Source: SZAS-79 sp963844255 (GTDB lineage Bacteria; Pseudomonadota; Gammaproteobacteria; Burkholderiales; SG8-39). Taken from it: 64,000 bases of DNA. Of this stretch, positions 52,676-60,661 are shown in pieces. The position numbers and the translations under genes were made by a program. The notes beneath the pieces were generated by a model. The model searched no databases. It saw only the letters and a program-made list of their open reading frames with translations, and had not been told where the DNA came from. Where the stretch lies: NCBI GenBank assembly GCA_963844255.1, contig CAWJNP010000051.1:1-64000 (forward strand). Direction: 5' to 3'. Position 1 is the first letter of the stretch, and every line of letters starts with the position of its first letter.

Positions 52676-52774
52676 ATGAAAGAAGCCCTGTTGAACGTGG
52701 TCACGGACCTGAAGCTCATGGTCCTGATCGTCGTTCTCTCCCAGGTCGTCGCGCTCGCCAAGGCGATCGCCTGA
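52676..52774 (+). CDS. 32-residue membrane mini-protein A
   Basis: MKEALLNVVTDLK, then a hydrophobic span LMVLIVVLSQVVALAK of about 16-18 residues: one predicted transmembrane helix with a short charged N-terminus. A strong Shine-Dalgarno (GAGGAGA) sits six bases before the ATG. A sister of equal length lies 92 bases downstream and shares the pattern MK.AL.NVVTDLK.MVL..V.SQV. Conservation of length, start and pattern between the two argues that both are translated. Confidence 0.7.
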   Translation: MKEALLNVVTDLKLMVLIVVLSQVVALAKAIA

Positions 52775-52787
52775 CCGTTTTCGAAAA

Positions 52788-52862
52788 CCTCTCCTTCGGG
52801 CGGGGTTTTCACCTGTGGGCCAACCCAGAGGTGAAAACCCCGCCAACCACTTGAAGGAGAGG
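52788..52862 (+). promoter_or_regulatory. Nested hairpins around the ribosome-binding site of mini-protein B
   Basis: Outer arms CCTCTCCTTC (52788-52797) and GAAGGAGAGG (52853-52862) are perfectly complementary, the 3' arm being the Shine-Dalgarno. Inside, a 14-base perfect stem joins 52801-52814 to 52829-52842 (CGGGGTTTTCACCT and its complement), and TGGG/CCCA can pair within its loop. The whole leader can thus fold into one long structure with the start codon at 52867 just outside. Confidence 0.65.
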
Positions 52863-52866
52863 CCCC

Positions 52867-52965
52867 ATGAAGCAAGCGCTTTGGAACGTCGTCACCGACC
52901 TGAAGATCATGGTGCTGTGCATCGTGGTCTCGCAAGTCATCGTCATCGTTCGGATCCTGGCATGA
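52867..52965 (+). CDS. 32-residue membrane mini-protein B
   Basis: Paralogue of mini-protein A: MKQALWNVVTDLK, then IMVLCIVVSQVIVIVRILA, a single transmembrane helix with one Cys. Same length and same first-half pattern, but many third-position and residue differences, as expected for selection on protein sequence. Its own structured leader and ribosome-binding site precede it. Could be a holin-like, entry-exclusion-like or transporter-tuning peptide; no evidence decides. Confidence 0.7.
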   Translation: MKQALWNVVTDLKIMVLCIVVSQVIVIVRILA

Positions 52966-53021
52966 GGCGCAGTTGGCCTCGCGTGCTTCGGCTGACGGAT
53001 CCGGGCGAACGTGCAGTCCGG

Positions 53022-53213
53022 GAGCCCCTCGCAAGAGGGGCTCTACCCAAGCCGTGGCTCACGCACGGTTTCGGTAGAGCGCATTCCGGGTCGTCCGGCC
53101 TTGGCCGGACACATCCAGTGATGTCACCTTGTTGTGTGCCCACTGCCGATAAGGCAGTGCCCTTGAAACCGGCCTCATCTCCTGAAAGCCGGTGGCCGCA
53201 AGGCTCGGAGGTA
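53022..53213 (+). ncRNA. Structured leader RNA upstream of radC (repeated element, copy 2)
   Basis: In order: GAGCCCCTC-GCAA-GAGGGGCTC (53022-53043, nine-base stem with GNRA loop); GTCCGGCC-TT-GGCCGGAC (53093-53110); CACTGCC-GATAA-GGCAGTG (53141-53159); then the repeated element: ACCGGC/GCCGGT (53168-53173, 53188-53193) around a 14-base loop containing ATCTCCTGA, GCC-GCAA-GGC (53195-53204) and CGGAGGTA. Compared with copy 1, the closing pair T-A has become C-G on both strands. Such compensatory change supports a folded RNA. The transcript would lead into radC. Confidence 0.65.
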
Positions 53214-53348
53214 AATGTCAGGCATCAGGTTGTAACAGTGGTCCGCTGGACCGACTTCACGCCCGGACTCACGTCCGGCGAGATCGTCGTGAATGAGCAA
53301 TTTTCGAAGTCTTTCAACCCTCGGGGGATGTCTCTTCCCCAAGGGAGA

Positions 53349-53381
53349 GGTGTTCCCCTTTCTTATGAAAAGGAGAACACC
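53349..53381 (+). promoter_or_regulatory. Inverted repeat hiding the ribosome-binding site of radC
   Basis: GGTGTTC (53349-53355) pairs with GAACACC (53375-53381), and CCTTTC with GAAAAGG inside, leaving a small TTAT loop. The 3' arm carries AAGGAG and abuts the GTG start at 53382. Preceded by GGGGGA...TTCCCC, matching the G4/C4 layout before neighbouring genes. Confidence 0.65.
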
Positions 53382-53975
53382 GTGAGTCAAATCATTGAAG
53401 CGATGTCGGATCGCGACCTGCTCGGCCTGATCGTCGGGAGCAAGACCGCTGTGAAGCTGCTGCAGGACGCAGGCGGAAGCCTGTCGAAGCTGCTGAACGA
53501 GTGCCCGGCAATGTACGACCCGCAGCCGAAGGTAACCACGAAGCTGAAGGTCGCAAAGGAGCTGGTGCGCCGTTCGCTCGTTGAAGAGCTGCGCCACCGG
53601 GATGTGCTGTCTTCGCCAGCGAGCGTGCGCGATTACCTGCGCATGACGCTGGCCAGCCGGGACTACGAGGTATTTATGGTCCTGTTCCTGGACGCGCAGC
53701 ACCGGGTCATCGAGCCGGAGGAAATGTTTCGCGGAACGCTGACCCAAACCAGCGTCTATCCGCGGGAAGTCGTAAAGAGAAGCCTCGTCAACAACGCTGC
53801 CGCGGTGATATTCGCGCATAACCATCCGTCCGGTGTTGCCGAACCAAGTCATGCGGATGAACTGCTGACGCGGTCGTTGAAGGAGGCCCTGGCACTCGTC
53901 GACGTCAGGGTGCTGGATCATTTTGTCGTCGCGGGAAGAGCCGTGATGAGCTTCGCCGAAAGAGGTCTGTTGTAG
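53382..53975 (+). CDS. radC: RadC-family JAB-domain protein, 197 aa
   Basis: JAB/MPN metalloprotease-fold protein with the zinc motif HNHPSG and downstream Asp in EPSHADELLTRSL, and SVYPREVVKRSLVNNAAAVIFA before it. The N-terminal HhH part is short (SDRDLLGLIVGSKTAVKLL). The GTG at 53382 is chosen because a strong ribosome-binding site precedes it and homology starts there. RadC homologues on mobile elements accompany ssb-type genes; a role in DNA repair is unproven. Confidence 0.9.
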   Translation: MSQIIEAMSDRDLLGLIVGSKTAVKLLQDAGGSLSKLLNECPAMYDPQPKVTTKLKVAKELVRRSLVEELRHRDVLSSPASVRDYLRMTLASRDYEVFMVLFLDAQHRVIEPEEMFRGTLTQTSVYPREVVKRSLVNNAAAVIFAHNHPSGVAEPSHADELLTRSLKEALALVDVRVLDHFVVAGRAVMSFAERGLL

Positions 53976-53987
53976 CACTGTGCAGTA

Positions 53988-54019
53988 CTACCTGAAGGGG
54001 GAGCATTCCCTTCAGGTAG
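53988..54019 (+). terminator. Strong hairpin after radC
   Basis: CTACCTGAAGGG (53988-53999) pairs perfectly with CCCTTCAGGTAG (54008-54019) across an eight-base loop. No T-run follows, so it may act as an RNA-stabilising or processing hairpin rather than a classical terminator. Confidence 0.5.
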
Positions 54020-54092
54020 CCCTTGTCGCTGGCGTGACGCGAGTTGCGCCGACAGTCCGGCCCGGAATCCTCCGAGCCGGTTCATTGATCCC

Positions 54093-54145
54093 AGCGGGGA
54101 TGTTGCAGCCCCCGTACTGGGGTCTGCCGTCCCCGCTTTTCTTTT
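54093..54145 (+). terminator. Terminator-like leader hairpin before the DUF932 gene
   Basis: AGCGGGGA (54093-54100) pairs with TCCCCGCT (54130-54137); inside, GCAG/CTGC and CCCC/GGGG pair as well. A T-rich run (TTTTCTTTT) follows, then GGAG and the ATG at 54158. It has the same G4-C4-G4-C4 block order as the other leaders and could act as an attenuator. The Shine-Dalgarno itself is free here. Confidence 0.6.
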
Positions 54146-54157
54146 GGAGTAATCGAT

Positions 54158-55222
54158 ATGAAAAGCGGACGTTCTCTCGTAAATCTGGCGCAGGAACTGG
54201 AGCGCCAACTCGCGACGAAGCGGGACCTCGTGGTGCCCTCGTCGCTCCTGCAGTGCCATACGGATGAAGGTGGCGATTTGAAAATGATCGTCGATGCAAA
54301 CGGCTGTGACGGTGTGTACGGGATTACCAACCTCGCACGCCGGCAACTGGCCGACAAGTTGAAGATTCCGTTCACGTACTTCGAACGCATGCGCACGGAA
54401 CAACCGGGTCTTCTCGACCGGAACGTCAACACCTGGCTTCAGAGCGACAACGAGCCGAGGATGATTCGTACGCTGGACGGGCAGGTGCGCGCGGTGCTGT
54501 CCGACCGCTACCGCCGCCTGGACAACTTCGATCTGGCGGAAAATGTGCTGCCGATCCTGCAGCGGCTTGACGGAGCACGCTTCGAGTCGGTCGAGCTGAC
54601 CGAGACGAAGATGTATCTCAAGGTCGTCACGCCGCGTGTCGAGTACGAGATCGCTCCGGGGGATGTGGTGCAGGCCGGTATCGTGATCACGAACTCGGAA
54701 GTCGGCCACGGCACGCTGTCGGTGCAGCCTATGGTCTACCGGCTGGTATGTCGAAACGGGCTGATCGCGTCGGACCGCGCATTGCGCAAGACGCACGTCG
54801 GCCGCACTCTGCATTCGGAAGACGAGGCGATCACGGTGTTCAGGGACGATACCCTGGCCGCGGACGACAAGGCCTTCTTCCTGAAGGTCCGGGACGTGGT
54901 CGAGGCGGCAGTTTCCGAGGCGACGTTCCGTCAGGTCGCGCAGAAGATGCAGAAGACGCTCGACATCAAGCTCACCGGCGATCCGGTCAAGACCGTCGAG
55001 GTGCTCGCCAATCGCTACACGCTCAACGAGTCTGAACGTGCCGGCGTGCTGCGTCACCTCATTGTCGAAGGCGATCTGTCCGCCTACGGGTTGGTCAACG
55101 CCGTCACGCACTACTCGCATGACGTCGAGGACTACGACCGGGCGACGGAGTTCGAAGCGCTGGGCGGCAAGTTGATTGAATTGCCTTCCAGCGAGTGGAA
55201 GGAACTTGCGGAAGCAGCCTGA
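54158..55222 (+). CDS. DUF932-domain protein, 354 aa
   Basis: DUF932 proteins occur on plasmids, phages and ICEs near ssb/radC genes. Typical pattern: an N-terminal part with GVYGITNLARRQLADKLKIPFTYFERM, the middle RAVLSDRYRRLDNFDLAENVLPIL, and VYRLVCRNGLIA. Length is normal. ATG at 54158 after TTTTGGAG. Possibly linked to recombination or anti-restriction, by association only. Last recognisable gene of the element's core module in this window. Confidence 0.87.
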   Translation: MKSGRSLVNLAQELERQLATKRDLVVPSSLLQCHTDEGGDLKMIVDANGCDGVYGITNLARRQLADKLKIPFTYFERMRTEQPGLLDRNVNTWLQSDNEPRMIRTLDGQVRAVLSDRYRRLDNFDLAENVLPILQRLDGARFESVELTETKMYLKVVTPRVEYEIAPGDVVQAGIVITNSEVGHGTLSVQPMVYRLVCRNGLIASDRALRKTHVGRTLHSEDEAITVFRDDTLAADDKAFFLKVRDVVEAAVSEATFRQVAQKMQKTLDIKLTGDPVKTVEVLANRYTLNESERAGVLRHLIVEGDLSAYGLVNAVTHYSHDVEDYDRATEFEALGGKLIELPSSEWKELAEAA

Positions 55223-55263
55223 TCACCGCGACCGGGTTCGTTGATCCGGTTTCGGTGTCTATC

Positions 55264-55322
55264 GACCGCCTGTCAGGGCGGTCTTACAATCGGTGCGGCC
55301 CAAAGCCGTACCGATTTGTTTT
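55264..55322 (+). terminator. Two hairpins and T-run after the DUF932 gene (intrinsic terminator)
   Basis: GACCGCC/GGCGGTC (55264-55283), then AATCGGT-GCGGC pairing with GCCGT-ACCGATT (55288-55316, loop CCCAAA-like), followed by TTGTTTTG. This is a good intrinsic terminator, or the leader of a following core gene that is now missing. It marks the border between the core module and the AT-richer genes beyond. Confidence 0.65.
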
Positions 55323-55428
55323 GTGAGGCGGGCATCGGTGGACTTGCCGAGGGGCTATCGGAGCTGTCACCGGTCGCTACCCTCATTGGTCTCGCCAAGC
55401 GGTAGGGCAATGTACCGAAGATGCTTAC

Positions 55429-56169
55429 TCACAAGTATGTGGATCTGAGCTTTTCTTCGTCCTGCAACAATTCCTCGGTAGCACCTTGAAACGACACTTG
55501 CCCACGTTTTAGCACGTATACCCGATGTGCGACACTCAAGATCTCGCGCACCTTTTGCTCCACAACAAGAATTCCCATAGGCCGATCCCGTGCCAAATCG
55601 TGGATTAGGCCAAGCACATTCCTCACCAGCGGGGGAGCCAAGCCCAGCGACGGTTCATCCAAGAGCAGCAATCTAGGTTTGGTAATCAGGGCCCTCCCGA
55701 GAGCCAGCATTTGCCGCTCGCCGCCGGACAGTGTTCCTGCCAGTTGGTGAAGCCGTCCACGAAGCGCTGGAAAGGTCATCAATATATCGTCTAGAGCGTC
55801 TTCAAGAACGAACTTCTCCACTGCCACACTTAGAGTGCTGAGCTGCAAATTCTCACGAACTGAGAGCGCGGGAAAAACACAGTTGCCCTGAGGGACGTAC
55901 GCTATCCCCGCCCGGATTAGGGATAGAGGATTCGGCGTCCAAGTGTGGAAATCCAATGCAACCTGCCCACTCGATAAACTGACCAGGCCAAACAGCGATT
56001 TTAGAAGAGTCGTTTTTCCAGCGCCGTTGTGCCCAATGACTCCGACCAACTCGCCCATTGTCACGTACAGATCGACACCGGAGAGTACTTGCTTCCCGCC
56101 ATAACCGGCCACAATTCCTGTCGCCGTAAGAAGTCGAGCAGGGGCGCCCTCAACCAATGTAGGCCTCAA
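55429..56169 (-). CDS. livF: Branched-chain amino-acid-type ABC transporter ATPase, LivF, 246 aa
   Basis: ABC ATPase with Walker A GHNGAGKTT, Q loop at AYVPQGNCVFP, signature LSGGERQML and Walker B LLLLDEPSLGL; the LivF-type ending VAHRVYVLKRGQV follows. It overlaps livG by 20 bases. Last gene of the operon. Codon use is less GC-biased than in the first half of the window, like the rest of this operon. Confidence 0.93.
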   Translation of the reverse strand: MRPTLVEGAPARLLTATGIVAGYGGKQVLSGVDLYVTMGELVGVIGHNGAGKTTLLKSLFGLVSLSSGQVALDFHTWTPNPLSLIRAGIAYVPQGNCVFPALSVRENLQLSTLSVAVEKFVLEDALDDILMTFPALRGRLHQLAGTLSGGERQMLALGRALITKPRLLLLDEPSLGLAPPLVRNVLGLIHDLARDRPMGILVVEQKVREILSVAHRVYVLKRGQVSFQGATEELLQDEEKLRSTYL

Positions 56170-56908
56170 GGATCTCTGGGCGAGTGAGCACGTCTTTGGG
56201 CACGCCGTCTGCTATTACTCGGCCGTGGTCCATCACGATTACTCTCTTCGCGATTTGCCAAACGACAGGAATGTCGTGTTCAACGAACACGACGAGTTTG
56301 CCTTCAGCACCGAGTTTGACGATGATTTGACAGATTTCCTCGATCATTTTTGGATGAACGCCCGCCACCGGTTCGTCCAGCAGCAGAACGCGGGCCTCTG
56401 TTGAAAGACACTGCGCGAGTGCGATCAACTTCTGTTGGCCATAAGAAAGATTGCCCGCCACCGCCTCGGCCTCGTGATTCAGCCCTACCACCTGAAGTAC
56501 CCGAAGAACCTCCTCCCGATGGCCGGCCTCCTCAAATTCCAGGCCGAAACCGAGCAGGGCGCGCAAAAGTTGCTCCCCCGCCTGCGGCCGACGCGCGACC
56601 ATGAGATTCTCAAAAACCGTCATGTTTCGGAACAGCCTGAGTTCCTGGAACGTGCGCGCCACGCCACGATTTGCCACTGCGTGCGTCGCCACCGAGCGGC
56701 CCACGCTCGCTCCACCAATCATCACTTGGCCGGCGTCCGGTCGGAGTCGACCTGTCAAGATATCCAAGAGCGTGCTCTTCCCAGCCCCGTTGGGACCGAC
56801 TATAGCCACGATGCCTGCGCCACCGATTTCAAGGTCAAGCGCATCAAGGGCGACTACGCCATCGAAGGCTTTAGTTACCCCCTTACAGGACACGCCGTCA
56901 CTGACCAC
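56150..56908 (-). CDS. livG: Branched-chain amino-acid-type ABC transporter ATPase, LivG, 252 aa
   Basis: Walker A GPNGAGKSTLLD, signature NLSYGQQKLIAL, Walker B VLLLDEPVAGVHP, and the LivG-specific VFVEHDIPVVWQIA near the C-terminus. It starts 12 bases after livM. Pairs with LivF to energise the permease. Confidence 0.93.
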   Translation of the reverse strand: MVSDGVSCKGVTKAFDGVVALDALDLEIGGAGIVAIVGPNGAGKSTLLDILTGRLRPDAGQVMIGGASVGRSVATHAVANRGVARTFQELRLFRNMTVFENLMVARRPQAGEQLLRALLGFGLEFEEAGHREEVLRVLQVVGLNHEAEAVAGNLSYGQQKLIALAQCLSTEARVLLLDEPVAGVHPKMIEEICQIIVKLGAEGKLVVFVEHDIPVVWQIAKRVIVMDHGRVIADGVPKDVLTRPEILEAYIG

Positions 56909-56920
56909 TGCGAGCCCTCT

Positions 56921-57793
56921 TCATCGCCCAAACCCGAATTGACCCAGAAATCCCTTGGGTCGAAATAGTGCGATGGCCACTAAAGCTACACCGTAGATAA
57001 CTTGCCGCAAGGTCGCGGCCATGGCGGTCGGCATTCCGAGGAAGCGAAGAACCTCAGGAAGCATAACGAGAACCACTGCGCCTAGAAGGGGCCCCCTCAT
57101 GCTTCCGGCGCCACCGATGATAACCATCGACAAAATGAGGATCGACTCCATTACTGTGAAACTTGCCGGGCTGATATACGTGAAGTAGTGGGCGTAGACC
57201 GCTCCTGCAGTCCCGGCCAGAATTGCGCTCACCGCAAAAATCTTGACCTTGAATCCTATCGGCGATTTACCGAGCATCTCAGCCAGCGATTCGTCCTCTC
57301 TTATTGCCATAAGCACTCGACCGAATGGGCTCCGAACTATTCGCGCGGACAAAAGATACGCAGCGAGGAGCATGCTTCCGGAGAGAACTAGGAATGACAG
57401 CGGGCTTTCTAGGGCCTCTCCAAAGACGCGTGGCCGCGGAATGCCCGTAATTCCCATAGGTCCTCGCGTAAGGGTTGTCCAGTTGTTCATGATGTTCCAA
57501 ACGATAAACTGGAACCCGAATGTCGCGATCGCGAAGTAGTCGTCCCGCAGGTGCGCAGCAGAGAGGGAAACTACCAGCGAAAGCCCGCCCGCCACGCCTG
57601 CGCCGACCAGGGCCCCTAGGATGAATGGCGTCCCGAAGTGAACTGCCATCAGCGCTGAGGCATACGCACCGAGGCCATAAAACGCCGCTTGGGCAAGTGA
57701 CAACAGCCCCGTATACCCAGCTACCAGATTGAGGGATATAGCAAGTACTGCGTAGATACAGGTCACCGTGAGTATGTGAAAAATATAATCCAT
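56921..57793 (-). CDS. livM: Branched-chain amino-acid-type ABC permease, LivM, 290 aa
   Basis: Inner-membrane permease with about nine helices. AGYTGLLSLAQAAFYGLGAY and FGRVLMAIREDESLAEMLG (the ATPase-coupling loop) are family signatures, and GGAGSMRGPLLGA lies near the end. One base separates it from livH. Confidence 0.93.
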   Translation of the reverse strand: MDYIFHILTVTCIYAVLAISLNLVAGYTGLLSLAQAAFYGLGAYASALMAVHFGTPFILGALVGAGVAGGLSLVVSLSAAHLRDDYFAIATFGFQFIVWNIMNNWTTLTRGPMGITGIPRPRVFGEALESPLSFLVLSGSMLLAAYLLSARIVRSPFGRVLMAIREDESLAEMLGKSPIGFKVKIFAVSAILAGTAGAVYAHYFTYISPASFTVMESILILSMVIIGGAGSMRGPLLGAVVLVMLPEVLRFLGMPTAMAATLRQVIYGVALVAIALFRPKGFLGQFGFGR

Positions 57794-58669
57794 CTAATTT
57801 TCACCCGTCATTGCCGGCGAGCCCAGCAGGCCCCGTGGCCGCGCCACCAGAAACACTACAAGGAGAGCAAACACAACAGGTTCCCGCCAGTGCTGGCCTA
57901 GGTACCAACCCGCCACGCTCTGAACTGTGGCTATGATGGCGGCACCAACAACAAGGCCGCGGATGCTTCCCGCGCCCCCCACGACTACTGCCACGACCGC
58001 AAGCAGTAGCGGACCAAGACCCATAGTTGGTCGGGCGTCAACGTCCAAGGCCAGACACACGCCGGCAATCCCCGCAATTGCTGACCCGGCAACGAATGCC
58101 TCCGCAATCACCAAGTCAACGGGCACACCCGTTGCAGCGGCCAAGTCCGCATTTGTCGCTACCGCACGATACCGGAGCCCTCCATTCGTACGTTGGACGA
58201 TTGCTGCGGCAAGCACTGTAGCTAATACTGCGGCGGCTATCGTCGCCAACTGCACCTGGGTGAGTCGTGCTCCGAGAACATCCAAACCTTCCGACACCGT
58301 TTGTCCTCGGAGAGACAGCGTCTGATCGCCGAACGCGAGTGCCAGGATATTTGTGGTCGCGATATAAAGCCCGAGGGATGCAATCAAGTGTACAACCGGC
58401 GTAGCCTGTCGCCGGCGAAGAGGAGAATGAATAGCAGCATCAATTGCGCCGCCAATTAGAGCGGATGCAATAACAGCTAGTGGTATGGCGACGAGCTCGC
58501 TGACGTTGAATTTCTCGACAAGAGAAAACAGGCAATAGGCTCCAACGGTCAGAACGGCGCCGTGGGCGATATGGAAGAATCGACCGACTCGATAGATCAG
58601 CGAAAATCCCAAGCCCAACAAGACGATAAGTGCCGCCGCGAGCACCGTATTGGCTATCAGTTGCGGCAT
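57794..58669 (-). CDS. livH: Branched-chain amino-acid-type ABC permease, LivH, 291 aa
   Basis: Second permease subunit: GLGFSLIYRVGRFFHIAHGA near the N-terminus, LRYRAVATNADLAAATGV coupling loop, GGAGSIRGLVVGA near the C-terminus. Very hydrophobic, eight or nine helices. Directly followed by livM. Confidence 0.92.
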   Translation of the reverse strand: MPQLIANTVLAAALIVLLGLGFSLIYRVGRFFHIAHGAVLTVGAYCLFSLVEKFNVSELVAIPLAVIASALIGGAIDAAIHSPLRRRQATPVVHLIASLGLYIATTNILALAFGDQTLSLRGQTVSEGLDVLGARLTQVQLATIAAAVLATVLAAAIVQRTNGGLRYRAVATNADLAAATGVPVDLVIAEAFVAGSAIAGIAGVCLALDVDARPTMGLGPLLLAVVAVVVGGAGSIRGLVVGAAIIATVQSVAGWYLGQHWREPVVFALLVVFLVARPRGLLGSPAMTGEN

Positions 58670-58680
58670 CCGGCATCGCC

Positions 58681-59829
58681 CTATTGCTTAGGCTTGATAT
58701 TTGTGAACTGGCCATTTCGAATTGCGCGGAAAACTATCGGCTTGACCACATCGCCGTTCGCGTCAAAACGTACTTGTCCAGCCACTCCATCATACGGAGG
58801 CATACTATCAAGAGTTTCTTTTACGGCCGATCCAGTTATATCGCCCCGTACTGTTGACATGGCAGCACAGATGAGCATGAAGGCATCGTAAGATTGAGCT
58901 TCGACCCAACCTGGCTCGTGCTTGTACCGTGAACGGAATGAGTTCACGAACTCGCGAACCCGCTGGTTCTCCGATGACGCATCGAATCCTGTAGCCAGCG
59001 GATAAATTAGGCCTTCCGCAGCATCGACCGCGAGTCGAAGGAATTGATTGTCCTCGACGGCGGTTGTACCAAGAACTTGTATTGCGACGCCGATTTCGCG
59101 CGCCTGTCGCACAATGGCGGCTGTATCGGCGAAGTAGCCGGCAATGTAGAGAACGTCTGGACGTTCGCTCCGGATTCTTGTCAACGGAGTCCGAAAATCT
59201 GTGCCCTCCGCCTGATAGCCGTCCATACTGATGACTTGACCTCCGCTTGCCTCGAAGGTCTTCTTAAAGATCTGAGCGATTGCCAGCCCGTAGTCATTCG
59301 TGAGATGCATGACCGATGCACGCTTGTATCCGCGATCGAGAGCGAACTGCGCAATCGCGCGGCCCTCGGCCAAATCGCTCGGCCAAATACGGTATATGTA
59401 CTGGCCGGCATCGGTGATGGCTGGTGCAGAAGATGTTGGGGACAGCAGAAGTATCCGATTTGATTCGGCGATGGGTGCGACGGCCAGTGTAACCGCGCTT
59501 ACGATGTCCCCGATTACTATGGGAGCCCGGTCGGCGGTCATAAGTTTGCGAAAGGCGGCTACTCCGGTCGTAGGATCGGCGCGCGAGTCCTCGTACACCA
59601 CCCGTACCTTATGCGGACCGCAACCACTACTTGATGTAACGGTCGAAACTGCAAGATTGATGGCCTCCCGGCCTTTCTCGCCATATGAGGCGGCGTCGCC
59701 AGTAAGCGGAAACAGAACGCCAATAACGACATCCCCGGGTGATGCTCGCTGCTTCCAAACCAGCCCGGCGATAACTGCCACGGCAATCACCGCGCCAAAG
59801 ATCAGGAGTGGGCGGGTTTTCTGTGTCAT
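58681..59829 (-). CDS. ABC transporter substrate-binding protein, LivK-like (Peripla_BP_6), 382 aa
   Basis: N-terminal hydrophobic anchor or signal (LLIFGAVIAVAVIAGLVW) without a clear lipobox Cys. The binding-protein body begins VVIGVLFPLTGDAASYGEKG and has YEDSRADPTTGVAAFRKLM and EAQSYDAFMLICAAM, typical of amide/branched-chain ligands. Starts the transport part of the operon, 19 bases after the dehydrogenase gene. Ligand unknown; amides, urea or aromatic acids are as likely as leucine. Confidence 0.88.
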   Translation of the reverse strand: MTQKTRPLLIFGAVIAVAVIAGLVWKQRASPGDVVIGVLFPLTGDAASYGEKGREAINLAVSTVTSSSGCGPHKVRVVYEDSRADPTTGVAAFRKLMTADRAPIVIGDIVSAVTLAVAPIAESNRILLLSPTSSAPAITDAGQYIYRIWPSDLAEGRAIAQFALDRGYKRASVMHLTNDYGLAIAQIFKKTFEASGGQVISMDGYQAEGTDFRTPLTRIRSERPDVLYIAGYFADTAAIVRQAREIGVAIQVLGTTAVEDNQFLRLAVDAAEGLIYPLATGFDASSENQRVREFVNSFRSRYKHEPGWVEAQSYDAFMLICAAMSTVRGDITGSAVKETLDSMPPYDGVAGQVRFDANGDVVKPIVFRAIRNGQFTNIKPKQ

Positions 59830-59848
59830 GGTATTACCTATGTGATTG

Positions 59849-60613
59849 TCACCGGTTCAGGAGCAGGTCCCCGGCTACTGGCAGAACTGTTCCGGTCATG
59901 TAGGAGCCCGCCGGTGATAGAAAAAACAGCGCAGTCTCGGCAATTTCATCTGGGGTTGCCAACCGCGAAAGGGGAATTTCGCGCAGAACGTCAGCGCGAA
60001 GTGTGGGCGGCATCGCGTCTAGCTGTTCGGTATGGGTCCATCCGACGCTGAGCGCGTTCACGCGGATCTGATGCGAACTTAGTTCCAACGCGAGACTACG
60101 GGTCATTCCTTCTAAGGCGGCTTTCGCGAGATTGCGGTGGCAGAATCCAAGTACAGGCTGCCGGACCGTGATGCTTGAGATGTTAAGGATTGAGGCGTCC
60201 CCGCTGCGACGCAGGTACGGTAGGGCCATCTGTATGCAATTGAAACTGGTTCGAACGCACCCGGTAATCTGATCCTCTACTGCGTCCCAGGTAAGAGATT
60301 CGAACGCGGTTGGGCGAAAGGGGGAGTGCGCGTTGTTCACAAGAACGTCCAATCCGCCAAATGCCTGGTCAATCTCTCGAAACATCCCTTCCACTTCCAC
60401 GCGGTCACGAACATCCGCCCGTACAGCTATTGCTTCGCCTCCAGCACGCCGGATAGCATCTACTGTCGATAACGCGCCCGACTCGTCCGCTCGAAAGTTT
60501 ACTGCCACTCTTGCCCGATACGTCCCCGCACGTCGCGCAATTGCGGCACCAATGCCACGAGAGGCGCCGGTAATTAATATCCGCGTTTCATTGGTGGGCA
60601 TTGGAGATCTCAA
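59849..60613 (-). CDS. Short-chain dehydrogenase-fold protein lacking the catalytic tyrosine, 254 aa
   Basis: FabG-type Rossmann protein: ITGASRGIGAAIA, VLVNNAHSPF, NISSITVRQP with the catalytic Ser. In the YxxxK motif the Tyr is replaced: the sequence reads HRNLAKAAL, with Arg (codon CGC) where Tyr is expected and the Lys retained. The C-terminal PAGSYMTGTVLPVAG is normal. Two ATGs four codons apart at the start. First gene of the operon with the ABC transporter. Either catalytically dead and regulatory, or using another acid. Confidence 0.85.
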   Translation of the reverse strand: MRSPMPTNETRILITGASRGIGAAIARRAGTYRARVAVNFRADESGALSTVDAIRRAGGEAIAVRADVRDRVEVEGMFREIDQAFGGLDVLVNNAHSPFRPTAFESLTWDAVEDQITGCVRTSFNCIQMALPYLRRSGDASILNISSITVRQPVLGFCHRNLAKAALEGMTRSLALELSSHQIRVNALSVGWTHTEQLDAMPPTLRADVLREIPLSRLATPDEIAETALFFLSPAGSYMTGTVLPVAGDLLLNR

Positions 60614-60661
60614 TCGACATCGACTAGCTGCGTTTGAACGGAGATCAGACGAGACAAAGCC

